DNA of 40,729 nt from Chloroflexota bacterium (GTDB lineage: Bacteria > Chloroflexota > Dehalococcoidia > SHYB01). Shown here in pieces: positions 29,988 to 38,125 of the stretch. The number at the start of each line of letters is the position of its first letter. Position 1 is the first letter of the stretch. The notes under the pieces are model-generated. The model was not told the origin of the DNA and did no database searches. It saw only the letters and a program-made list of their open reading frames with translations. A program made the translations under genes and the position numbers. Location: the NCBI GenBank assembly GCA_022572465.1, contig JACZVV010000015.1, forward strand, positions 1 to 40,729, written 5' to 3'.

Positions 29988-32462
29988 GTGGCCAAACGCC
30001 CTGCCAAGTCTCGCCGCATACCGATCGACCTTACCCCCGTGCCGCGTAGAGCGGCCTGGCCTTTGCTGGTGTGGTCTCGCCGGGTTCATGGCGCCCTGTT
30101 GCCCGCTGCGGGAGCCGGCGCCGGCGTCGCCTGCTGGCTCGTCGACGACATCTGGACCAACGTCGGTTTCGGACTCCCTATCGTTGGAGCGCTGGCGATG
30201 CTTCTGATCGGCGGCCTCCGATTTTGGCCTCGCGCCCTCCTCCGGCACGCCAATGGATGGGCCGGCCTGGTCGCCTTGGGTTTCGTGGCCTGGGGGGCGC
30301 TCAGCTTCTACGACGCCGGCTCGGGCCCGTTGCGGGACGTTGGGCTCGGAGGCGAGTTCGGCCGGAAGATCATCGGCGATCGGGACGCTGCTGGAATGTG
30401 GCGTCTCGCGGGGTATGGCGTCGCCGGGCTGGCCTTCCTGGCCCCGACCGGGGCATGGCGGCTCGTCGCCAGCATCGCCACGGCAACCGGACGAATCACC
30501 ACCGATGTGGTCATCACCTATGCCAGCGCTCTCGGGTCCATGGGCCAGCGGGCGGCCGACGCCGTGTCCCGCTGGAGTCAGCGACGCCGGGAAGCGATGG
30601 CCCGTCGAACGTATGTGACGGCAGCGGTGGACGAGGCGTCCGCGCCGCCGTGGCTGGAGCCCGAGCCGCCGCCTCCGACCCTCGAGCCGCCGCCGGCCCC
30701 CATCGAGGCCGTGGCGCTGGAGGAGCCCGAGGAAGAGCCCGCGAGCGTCGACGACCTCCCCAAACCCGAGATGGCGCCGGAGAAAGAGCCGGTCGCGCCG
30801 GTTCCAGCCGAGCCCGCCGCGTCGCCGCCGGCGTCGGCGGGCGCCCTGGCGGGCTCGATCATGCTGGAAGCCGCCGCAGACGCCGGCGGGTGGCGGCTTC
30901 CGTCCCTCGATATCCTGGACCACGCGCCGGCGAGCGTCCCCAGTCAAATAGACAACGAGGCGCGTGCGCGGCTCCTCGAGCAGTCCCTGTCCAGCTACGG
31001 CATCGACGCCTCGGTGGTCGAGATCAACCCGGGGCCGGCGGTGACGCAGTTTGGCGTCGAGCCCGGCTGGGTGCGCAGATTCAAAGAAGTGCGCGTCCGC
31101 GACGCGGATGGGAAGCAGGTCCTGGACGAAAGGGGCAAGCCCGTGGTGCGACGGGAAGAGGTGTCTCGCACGCGGGTCAAAGTGGACGCCATCGCCAACC
31201 TGGACAAAGACCTGGCCATGGCCATGGCCGCTCCGAGTATTCGCATCGAGGCGCCCGTGCCCGGCAAGTCGATGGTGGGAATCGAGGTCCCCAACGCCAC
31301 GTCCGAGGTGGTGAGCTTGCGCAGCATCCTCGAGAGCCCGACGTTTGCCAAGCTTCGGGCCAAAAGCAAGCTGGCGATGGCCCTGGGCAAAGGCTCCGGC
31401 GGTGACCCCGTAGTAGCCGACCTGGCGACCATGCCGCACCTCCTCATCGCCGGCGCCACCGGCAGCGGCAAGAGCGTCTGCATCAACGCGGTCCTTGTCT
31501 GCATCCTCATGCAAGCGACGCCACAAGAGGTGCGGCTCCTGCTTATCGACCCGAAACGAGTCGAAATGGCGGCGTTCAACAGTGTTCCTCACCTGGCCGC
31601 TCCGGTGATCGTCGACGTCGAGAAGGTCGTCGGCGCGCTCAAGTGGGCCATCCAGGAGATGGAGGAGCGGTACAAACGCTTTGCCAAAGTCGGCGCTCGG
31701 AATCTGGAGAGCTACAACAGCAACCAGCGGGTAGTGGAACCGCTCCCTTACCTGGTCATCGCCGTCGACGAGCTGGCCGACCTGATGATGGCCGCGCCGT
31801 ATGATATCGAGCATTCGCTGACGCGGCTGGCCCAGCTAGGCCGCGCGACGGGGATCCACCTGGTGGTGGCGACGCAGCGGCCCTCGGTGGACGTCGTCAC
31901 CGGGCTCATCAAGGCCAACTTCCCCACCCGGATCAGCTTCGCCGTGGCCTCGCTGGTGGACTCGCGAACGATTCTCGATTCGGCGGGCGCGGAAAAGCTC
32001 CTCGGCCGAGGCGATATGCTGTACCTGCCCCAGGACGCCCCCAAACCTACGCGCATCCAGGGCGTCTTTGTCTCCGACCGCGAAATCGAGCGCGTGGTCC
32101 GCGCCTGGAACAGCCAGACGTCGGTCCGGCCGCCGGCCCGCATGACGCTGGAGGAGCAGAGCCCGTCCAAACCGGCAGGCCGGCCCGTCGAGAGCGCGGC
32201 GATCGTGCCACCTCCCGCCGAGGAGCCCGCCGCCGTGCCCGAGGCTCCGGCTTTGACAGAAGACCTCCCGACGGCGCCGGAGCCCGGCGAAAACGACGAC
32301 CCGCTTCTGGTCCAGGCCCGAGAGATGGCCCAGCAGAACACTCGGCTGTCGCCATCGCTGCTGTCGCGGCGTTTGAAGATTGGGTATACTAAGGCCAAGC
32401 GTCTGATGGAGGAGCTCGAGGCCGAAGGCCAGATCGACCAAGAGCAAGAGCTCGCCAGGTAA
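29988..32462 (+). CDS. ftsK: DNA translocase FtsK/SpoIIIE
   Basis: The 824-residue protein starts at GTG with GGAGG upstream. About four TM helices lie in residues 35-160. A Pro/Glu-rich linker (about 210-285, PEPPPPTLEPPPAP) leads to the motor: alpha domain (about 310-460), Walker A GATGSGKS (489-496), Walker B VIAVDELADLM (Asp594), RISFAVASLVDSRTILDSAGAEKLLG, and a C-terminal gamma winged helix (about 750-815, LSPSLLSRRLKIGYTKAKRL) that reads KOPS/SRS-type DNA motifs. It moves chromosomal DNA through the division septum. It is shorter than E. coli FtsK, which has a much longer linker, and close to SpoIIIE. The linker is compositionally biased. Confidence 0.97.
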   Translation: MAKRPAKSRRIPIDLTPVPRRAAWPLLVWSRRVHGALLPAAGAGAGVACWLVDDIWTNVGFGLPIVGALAMLLIGGLRFWPRALLRHANGWAGLVALGFVAWGALSFYDAGSGPLRDVGLGGEFGRKIIGDRDAAGMWRLAGYGVAGLAFLAPTGAWRLVASIATATGRITTDVVITYASALGSMGQRAADAVSRWSQRRREAMARRTYVTAAVDEASAPPWLEPEPPPPTLEPPPAPIEAVALEEPEEEPASVDDLPKPEMAPEKEPVAPVPAEPAASPPASAGALAGSIMLEAAADAGGWRLPSLDILDHAPASVPSQIDNEARARLLEQSLSSYGIDASVVEINPGPAVTQFGVEPGWVRRFKEVRVRDADGKQVLDERGKPVVRREEVSRTRVKVDAIANLDKDLAMAMAAPSIRIEAPVPGKSMVGIEVPNATSEVVSLRSILESPTFAKLRAKSKLAMALGKGSGGDPVVADLATMPHLLIAGATGSGKSVCINAVLVCILMQATPQEVRLLLIDPKRVEMAAFNSVPHLAAPVIVDVEKVVGALKWAIQEMEERYKRFAKVGARNLESYNSNQRVVEPLPYLVIAVDELADLMMAAPYDIEHSLTRLAQLGRATGIHLVVATQRPSVDVVTGLIKANFPTRISFAVASLVDSRTILDSAGAEKLLGRGDMLYLPQDAPKPTRIQGVFVSDREIERVVRAWNSQTSVRPPARMTLEEQSPSKPAGRPVESAAIVPPPAEEPAAVPEAPALTEDLPTAPEPGENDDPLLVQAREMAQQNTRLSPSLLSRRLKIGYTKAKRLMEELEAEGQIDQEQELAR

Positions 32463-32511
32463 ACCGGGTTCCTCATCGGGGCGCAGCACTGAACGATTCG
32501 CTGGGCCCCTG

Positions 32512-34329
32512 ATGGCCAAGAACGTCTCCCAGGAACCCATCCCGTCCATTCCGCCGGCGAACGGCTCCGGCCAAGAGCGCGACCGGTGTCTCGACTGTGG
32601 CGCCGACGTCAACGACGAGTCTGTCTACCAGCGCTATCGCGTCTGCCCCTTCTGCCGCCATCACTACAACCTGTCGGCGCTGCAACGGATCGAGCTGCTC
32701 ACCGACCCTGGCACCTTCAAAGAGACCAACGCCACGTTGGTGACCATCGATCCGCTCTCCTTCGCCGACGACATCCCCTATAGCACGCGGCTGTCCCAAG
32801 CCCAGCAGGTCACCGGCTTGATCGAAGCCGTGGTGACCGGCACCGCCTACATCGGTGGGATCCAGACCGTCGTCGCGTCGATGGATTACGGGTTCATGGC
32901 CGGCAGCATCGGCAGCGCCGTAGGCGAGAAGATCACCCAGGCGGCCGAGCTATCCGCCCAGCGGCGGCTCCCGTTCGTGCTCATGGCTTGTGGCGGGGCG
33001 CCACGGATGCAAGAAGGGGTTATCTCCCTGATGCAAATGGCCAAGATGGTGGCCAGCGTCAAGGGACTGCACAAGAAAGGCGTCCTCTTCATTACCGTCC
33101 TCGCCAGTCCGACCTCGGGCCACATCCTCGCCGGCGCCGCCAGCATCGCCGACATGATCGTCGCCGAGCCCGGAGCGTTGATCGGGTTCGCCCCGAGACG
33201 GGTCGCCGAGGAGGCCACCGGCAAGGCCCTGCCCAAGGACTCCCACACCGCCGAGTTCTACCTGCGCCACGGCATGGTCGACGCCATCGTCGACCGGCAG
33301 CGCCTGAAGCGCCACCTGGAGACGATGCTGGACCTGTTCACGTTCAAGTACCGGCTGACCATCGCCAAGAGGGAACGTCTGCGGCAGGCCGATAGCGTCG
33401 AAGAGCCGGCGTGGAAACGCGTCCAGCTCGCCCGCCACGAGGAACGCCCGACCTCCCGCGACTACATCGAGCGCATCGTCTCCAACTTCGTCGAGTTCCA
33501 CGGCGATCGCCTCTACGGCGACGACCCCGCAATCGTCTGTGGCGTCGGGTACCTGGCCGGCGAGGCGGTGATGGTCATTGCCCAGGAGCGTGGCCGGGGC
33601 GACGACGTCGCCAAGCGCCGCGAGGGCCGCGTCTACCCCGAGGGCTATCGCAAGGCGCAACGGGCCATGGGCCTGGCGGCCAAGTTCAAGCTGCCCGTGG
33701 TGACCTTCATCGACACCCCCGGCGCCTACGCGGGGCTGGAGTCCGAGGAGCGCGGCATCGCCGCGGCCATCGGCACCACGATCAGCATGATGTCCGATCT
33801 GCCGACGCCCATCGTCTCGGCGATCATCGGCGAAGGCGGCAGCGAGGGCGCGCTGGCCATCAGCGTCGCCGACCGCGTCTTGATGCTGGAGAACGCCATC
33901 TACACCCCCATCGCTCCCGAAGCCGCGGCGTGGATTCTCTACCGGGACCGGGACCGCGCCGACGACATGGCCGCGGCTCTCAAGCTGACGGCCGCCGACT
34001 GCCGAGCGTTGGGAATCATCGATACGCTGGTCCCCGAACCCGAGGGCGGCGCGCACACCGATTTCGACGAGGCCGCCCGGCAGTTGGAGCGCCTGCTGGT
34101 CCAGGCGTTGCTGGACGCTCAGATGAGCTTTACCCGTAGCTTGCTGCGACGGCGATTACAGAAGTTCCGCAAGATGGGGAGCTACAGCACCTACTTCGAG
34201 GCGGCCCTGGCCAAGGAAGTCGATCGCTTCCAGAACCGAATGGTTCTGAGCATCAAGGACCTGTGGGACCGCCTGCTGGGCCGGCCTCCCCGGACCAAAG
34301 ACCCGGCCAATCGCCGGACCGGCCGCTAG
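32512..34329 (+). CDS. accDA: Fused acetyl-CoA carboxylase carboxyltransferase (AccD-AccA)
   Basis: One 605-residue chain holds both carboxyltransferase subunits. The beta (AccD) part at about 20-285 has a Zn ribbon with Cys26, Cys29, Cys45 and Cys48, then SMDYGFMAGSIGSAVGEK and MACGGAPRMQEGV. The alpha (AccA) part at about 300-560 has FVEFHGDRLYGDDPAIVCGV, AQERGRGDDVAKRREGRVYP, TFIDTPGAYAGLESEERGIA and EGGSEGALAISVADRV. It transfers carboxyl from biotin to acetyl-CoA to form malonyl-CoA in fatty-acid synthesis. The fusion keeps the subunits at 1:1. No biotin carboxylase or BCCP gene is in the window. The start follows ftsK by 49 bp and has no clear ribosome-binding site. Confidence 0.96.
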   Translation: MAKNVSQEPIPSIPPANGSGQERDRCLDCGADVNDESVYQRYRVCPFCRHHYNLSALQRIELLTDPGTFKETNATLVTIDPLSFADDIPYSTRLSQAQQVTGLIEAVVTGTAYIGGIQTVVASMDYGFMAGSIGSAVGEKITQAAELSAQRRLPFVLMACGGAPRMQEGVISLMQMAKMVASVKGLHKKGVLFITVLASPTSGHILAGAASIADMIVAEPGALIGFAPRRVAEEATGKALPKDSHTAEFYLRHGMVDAIVDRQRLKRHLETMLDLFTFKYRLTIAKRERLRQADSVEEPAWKRVQLARHEERPTSRDYIERIVSNFVEFHGDRLYGDDPAIVCGVGYLAGEAVMVIAQERGRGDDVAKRREGRVYPEGYRKAQRAMGLAAKFKLPVVTFIDTPGAYAGLESEERGIAAAIGTTISMMSDLPTPIVSAIIGEGGSEGALAISVADRVLMLENAIYTPIAPEAAAWILYRDRDRADDMAAALKLTAADCRALGIIDTLVPEPEGGAHTDFDEAARQLERLLVQALLDAQMSFTRSLLRRRLQKFRKMGSYSTYFEAALAKEVDRFQNRMVLSIKDLWDRLLGRPPRTKDPANRRTGR

Positions 34330-34331
34330 CG

Positions 34332-34431
34332 GCGGCTGAGCCGCATCAACTTTTCCGGCCCACGTGGGCGCTAGCGCCCGCTAAGCCACATCAGCATTTC
34401 CGGCCTGATGTTGCTGTGGCTCAGCCACCGG
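34332..34431. repeat. Palindromic repeat units related to the 18.3-kb array
   Basis: Just past the accDA stop lie GCGGCTGAGCCGC (34332-34344), a CATCAAC + T-run + CCGGCC segment, a perfect 14-bp palindrome GGGCGCTAGCGCCC (34366-34379), and an imperfect hairpin between GCTAAGCCACATCAGCA and its inverse at 34409-34428. The AGCC(G/A)CATCA(A/G)C + T-run + GGCC core is shared with the units at 18.28-18.51 kb. It separates the converging accDA and mrp genes and could act as a terminator. Confidence 0.75.
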
Positions 34432-34432
34432 C

Positions 34433-35263
34433 TCAGCCGACGGGCACGGCGAGCCGGTCGATAATCGCCTCGAACTCCGACCGAACGTCCGAGTCGATGA
34501 GGCTGACGGGCATCGCAGGTTCGCGGAAGGAGTTGCGCAGGGCGATGCTGCCCAAGAACGGCACGTCGCTCCGCTTCGACAGATCGAGGCCGCCGCCCTC
34601 GCCAAAAATGTCGCCGGCCATGTTCTCCACGATGCCCAGTACCTCGACGTTGAGCTTCTTGATCATGTTGATGCAGCGGGTGGCATCCAGCACCGCCAGC
34701 TCCTGAGGCGTGGTGACGACGATGACCCCGTCGAGCTGCATCATCTGCATCACGGTGAGGGCGGCGTCGGAGGTGCCCGGCGGCATGTCGATGAACAGGA
34801 AATCGAGATCGCCCCAATCGGTCATCTCCACGAACTGCGTCAGCGAGTTATGGATCATGGGGCCGCGAAAGATGATCGCCTCTTCCTCGTTCCTCTGAAA
34901 CGAACCCATGGACACGACCCTCACCCCGTGCATGGTCGCCGGGATGATCTGGTTGTCGACCATGGCGGGCTCGGAGTCGGACTTGAAGATCTTCAGCAGG
35001 TTCGGACAGTCGATGTCGGCGTCCAGGACGCCCACGGCCTTTCCTTGTTTCGCCAGGAGAACGGCCAAATTGACGGCAACGGTGCTCTTGCCCACGCCGC
35101 CCTTGCCGCTATACACCGCGATCTTATTTTTTATTCGCTTCAGGTGATCGCCGATGCGTTTCTTCTGCTGCCACGACCGCTTCATCTGTTCGACGCGGGC
35201 GTTCTGCTCTGGTCCGCCGCCCCCGGGGCCTTGGACGTGGGCATGATGCGACTGTTGAGTCAT
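34433..35263 (-). CDS. Mrp/NBP35/ApbC family P-loop ATPase lacking the CxxC motif
   Basis: The 276-residue protein has a 45-residue His/Gly-rich basic N-terminus, then the deviant Walker A YSGKGGVGKST (51-61), DADIDCPNLL, FIDMPPGTSDAALTV and TTPQELAVLDA, all diagnostic of Mrp-type Fe-S carrier ATPases. In canonical Mrp the ENMS motif is followed by CPxC, which holds the transferable cluster. Here it reads VENMAGDIFGEGGG with the CxxC segment absent; the only Cys residues are single, in IDCPN and TRCIN. It may be a scaffold or ATPase without its own cluster. It lies downstream of a MIP18-type gene on the same strand, separated by 90 bp. Confidence 0.92.
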   Translation of the reverse strand: MTQQSHHAHVQGPGGGGPEQNARVEQMKRSWQQKKRIGDHLKRIKNKIAVYSGKGGVGKSTVAVNLAVLLAKQGKAVGVLDADIDCPNLLKIFKSDSEPAMVDNQIIPATMHGVRVVSMGSFQRNEEEAIIFRGPMIHNSLTQFVEMTDWGDLDFLFIDMPPGTSDAALTVMQMMQLDGVIVVTTPQELAVLDATRCINMIKKLNVEVLGIVENMAGDIFGEGGGLDLSKRSDVPFLGSIALRNSFREPAMPVSLIDSDVRSEFEAIIDRLAVPVG

Positions 35264-35353
35264 CGCGGCGACTCCTTACGCCTACGGAGTGGTAGGGACA
35301 AGCACGATGCGCGCAGCCGGTCACCCCAAAGCCGCGCGGGCACGACCGGGCAG

Positions 35354-35653
35354 CTACTCGATCCCCAGCTCCTGTTTCACATCGGCGGATATCTTCTCCG
35401 GCGACCAGGGTGGGTCGAAGACCATCTCCACGTTGGCATCTTCGATGTCGTCGAGCTCCAGGATTCTTTCCCGAACGTTGTTGGCAATGTACGGCCCCAT
35501 GCCGCAACCTGGGAACGTCAGGGTCATCGTTATATCGACAACGCCGCCATCGATCTTGACGCCGTAGACCAGGCCCAGGTCAACGATGTTGTAAGGAATC
35601 TCCGGATCGTAAACGTCTTTCAGAGCTTCCAGGACTTCGGCCTCAGTTGCCAT
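35354..35653 (-). CDS. MIP18 / DUF59 (SufT-like) iron-sulfur assembly factor
   Basis: The 99-residue protein starts at an ATG with GGAGGC upstream. VYDPEIPYNIVDLGLVYGV and LTFPGCGMGPYI with the conserved Cys are hallmarks of the DUF59/MIP18 family; VFDPPWSPEKIS follows. Members help mature Fe-S proteins, and many neighbour Mrp or SUF genes. Here it is immediately upstream of the Mrp ATPase gene, so the two likely work together in loading Fe-S clusters. The adjacent A+T-rich region (35700-35740) probably holds the promoter of this pair. Confidence 0.93.
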   Translation of the reverse strand: MATEAEVLEALKDVYDPEIPYNIVDLGLVYGVKIDGGVVDITMTLTFPGCGMGPYIANNVRERILELDDIEDANVEMVFDPPWSPEKISADVKQELGIE

Positions 35654-35876
35654 GCCGTTGCCTCCTTAGGCGCCTTCTTCTGGAAAAAGGCACAATTCCT
35701 ATTCTAACAAGCAATGTTGACCTAGTCAATCAACAATGTAAACAGTTATCTCCGGCTTGCCCGTCGAGCGCAACCTCCCGCCGCCGCGTGTTGCCGTTCG
35801 AAACCAGCGCGGGTCCTCGCAGAACGGCGACTGATCGGTTGCAATGCATGGGCCACATGAGCCCGAAAGGCCCCTA

Positions 35877-35885
35877 TGCTATACT
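35877..35885 (+). promoter_or_regulatory. Extended -10 element for nadE
   Basis: TGCTATACT combines a TG extension with the -10 hexamer TATACT (35880-35885), 45 bp before the GTG start. No good -35 is visible at 16-18 bp. Confidence 0.45.
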
Positions 35886-35929
35886 GAAAGCGTCCTTTCT
35901 ACTCCTGAAAATCGGCAAAAGGTCCTTGC

Positions 35930-37666
35930 GTGAGCACCTTTCGAGTGGCCCTGGCCCAGATCAACACCACGGTCGGTGACCTCGACGGCAATACGGACAA
36001 GATCCGCCGTTCCCTGAAGCAGGCCAAGGCCCTGGGCGCGAACCTCGTCGCGTTCCCGGAGCTGACCATCTCAGGGTATCCCCCCGAGGACCTACTTTTC
36101 AAGCCCCAGTTCATCAAAGACAACCGGGAATGCCTCGCGAGCCTTGTGGAGGATACCGGAGGCATCACCGCGGTCATCGGGTTCGTAGACGCCGATACGG
36201 ACATCTACAACGCGGCGGCGCTGGCCTGCAACGGGCGTCTGGCGGGCGTCTACCACAAGATGTTCCTCCCCAACTACGGCGTCTTCGACGAAGACCGCTA
36301 CTTCAAGGCCGGTTCTCGTTGTCCGGTGTTCGATCTTGGTGGCGTGCGCGTGGGGATCAACGTCTGCGAAGATATCTGGTACGCGGCGGGGCCGATCGTC
36401 GTGCAGGCCGACGCCGGCGCCCAGGTCATCGTGAACATCAACGCCTCGCCCTACCACGCGGGAAAGGCCGCGTTTCGCGAGAAATTCTTGGCGACCCGCG
36501 CCATCGACAACAGTCTTTACGTCTGCTTCGTGAACCTGGTCGGCGGTCAGGACGAGCTGGTCTTCGACGGCGCCAGCGTGATCTTCGATCCCGAGGGCGA
36601 GCCCATCGCCCGCGGTCGCCAGTTTGAAGAGGAGATGGTGGTGGCCGATCTCGATCTCTCGTTCGTGATGCGCCACCGCCTCCGCCACCCGCTCGGGCGC
36701 AAGCAGCGATTGGTCTGGGCCAACGGGGAGCCCACCGCGACAGTGGTCCCGGTGGCGGACGCTCCCAAGCCGACCGACCGGCCGCCGTTGTCGAGTCGAC
36801 CCGTCGAGAGTCTGGGGCCCGTGGCCGAAGTGTACCAGGCCCTGATCACCGGCACTCGCGACTACGTCCGCAAGAGCGGTTTCAAGCGGGTGCTGATCGG
36901 GATGTCGGGAGGCATCGATTCCACCGTCGTGGCCGCCGTTGCCGCCGACGCCCTGGGACCGGAGAGCGTGGTGGGCGTGGCCATGCCGTCCCGCTACAAC
37001 GCCTCCGAGAGCCTGGACGACGCCCGCGCCGTCGCCAAGAACCTGGGCATCGAGTTTCATGTCGTCGGCATCGAACCGACCTTCGATGCGATGCTCTCGA
37101 CGCTGTCGGGCATGTTCGAAGGCACCGAGCCCAACGTCGCCGAGGAGAACGTCCAGGCCCGGATACGCGGCAATATCCTGATGGCCTTCTCGAATAAGTT
37201 CGGCTGGCTGGTCCTCACCACCGGGAACAAGAGCGAGATGGCCATGGGGTATGCCACGCTCTACGGCGATATGGCCGGCGGCTTCTCCGTGATCAAGGAC
37301 GTGCCGAAGACGCTGGTCTACGAGCTGGCGCGCTACCGCAACACCGTGGGAGACGCGCCGGTCATCCCCGAGCGAGTGTTGGACAAAGCCCCGACGGCGG
37401 AGCTGCGGCCCAACCAGAAGGACGAAGACTCGCTGCCACCCTACGCAGTGCTCGACCCGATCCTCAAGGCCTACGTCGAGGAAGACCGGACCTACGACCA
37501 GATGCTTCAAATGGGGTTCGACGAGGCGCAGGTCCAGCAGGTGATTACCGCCGTCGATCGGAACGAGTACAAGCGCCGGCAGGCGCCGCCCGGCGTCAAG
37601 ATCACGCCCCGGGCTTTCGGGCGCGACCGCCGCCTGCCGATGGTCAACCGCTACCGCCCCTTCTGA
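35930..37666 (+). CDS. nadE: Glutamine-dependent NAD+ synthetase
   Basis: The 578-residue protein starts at GTG with AAAAGG upstream. The N-terminal nitrilase-type glutaminase domain (1-270) has Glu44 (AFPELTISGY), Lys110 (VYHKMFLPNYG) and Cys146 (GINVCEDIW). The C-terminal synthetase domain (about 300-578) carries the ATP-pyrophosphatase motif SGGIDS (326-331), with NKSEMAMGYATLYGDMAGG downstream. It makes NAD+ from deamido-NAD+, ATP and glutamine. Length and residue positions match the bacterial two-domain enzymes. The preceding 276-bp region separates it from the divergent MIP18-Mrp pair. Confidence 0.97.
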   Translation: MSTFRVALAQINTTVGDLDGNTDKIRRSLKQAKALGANLVAFPELTISGYPPEDLLFKPQFIKDNRECLASLVEDTGGITAVIGFVDADTDIYNAAALACNGRLAGVYHKMFLPNYGVFDEDRYFKAGSRCPVFDLGGVRVGINVCEDIWYAAGPIVVQADAGAQVIVNINASPYHAGKAAFREKFLATRAIDNSLYVCFVNLVGGQDELVFDGASVIFDPEGEPIARGRQFEEEMVVADLDLSFVMRHRLRHPLGRKQRLVWANGEPTATVVPVADAPKPTDRPPLSSRPVESLGPVAEVYQALITGTRDYVRKSGFKRVLIGMSGGIDSTVVAAVAADALGPESVVGVAMPSRYNASESLDDARAVAKNLGIEFHVVGIEPTFDAMLSTLSGMFEGTEPNVAEENVQARIRGNILMAFSNKFGWLVLTTGNKSEMAMGYATLYGDMAGGFSVIKDVPKTLVYELARYRNTVGDAPVIPERVLDKAPTAELRPNQKDEDSLPPYAVLDPILKAYVEEDRTYDQMLQMGFDEAQVQQVITAVDRNEYKRRQAPPGVKITPRAFGRDRRLPMVNRYRPF

Positions 37667-37697
37667 CGCTGGAGCCCGCACGCGGGGCCGAAGCTCG

Positions 37698-37727
37698 TTG
37701 ACCCTTGAAAAGCGGCGCTGGTATACT
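37698..37727 (+). promoter_or_regulatory. Strong sigma70-type promoter for tRNA-Ala
   Basis: TTGACC (37698-37703) and TATACT (37722-37727) are 18 bp apart. The mature tRNA starts 37 bp after the -10. Confidence 0.75.
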
Positions 37728-37764
37728 TTTGTTGCCCCGATGCCGCATCTGGGCGCCCGTTTCA

Positions 37765-37840
37765 GGGGATATAGCTCAGTTGGTAGAGCGCGGCGTTCGC
37801 AACGCCGAGGTCGGGGGTTCGATTCCCCCTATCTCCACCA
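37765..37840 (+). tRNA. tRNA-Ala (anticodon CGC)
   Basis: The 76-nt gene encodes a full cloverleaf: acceptor GGGGATA/TATCTCC, D arm GCTC-GAGC, anticodon arm CGGCG-TTCGCAA-CGCCG with anticodon CGC, and T arm GGGGG-TTCGATT-CCCCC. The discriminator A and CCA are encoded. The G3:U70 pair, the identity element for alanyl-tRNA synthetase, is present. It reads GCG codons, which are common in this G+C-rich genome. Confidence 0.96.
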
Positions 37841-37965
37841 GCCGGGTCACGATCTCGTGTCCATTTGCCCCGCGCTCTTTCAGGAGTTTCAACTCTCGGC
37901 AAAGCGCCAGCGCCACGTGGATGAAATGCGTAACGTCGGATTGGAGCTTAAACGGTCGTGCCTGA

Positions 37966-38035
37966 GTCCCGATGGTATCGGGACGGCGCATCTCCCCCGC
38001 CCCAGGAGACCCTTCGCGGCGCTCAGGGTGACATC
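37966..38035. repeat. Dispersed intergenic repeat with hairpin
   Basis: A perfect 8-bp stem (GTCCCGAT/ATCGGGAC, 37966-37984, loop GGT) is followed by GGAGACCCTTCGCGGCGC at 38005 and TCAGGGTGACA. On the other strand this reads as the phantom string CHPERREGSPGA, familiar from repeat-derived ORFs in environmental genomes. It lies between the tRNA and the convergent transporter gene. Confidence 0.6.
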
Positions 38036-38125
38036 GGAAAGGCCCTGGGCGCTGTTTGCCACCCGCAGCGAGTCTTGTGGTAAGACGAGCGATCGTTCGC
38101 GGCCGCATCCGGCCCGCGGTCGACG

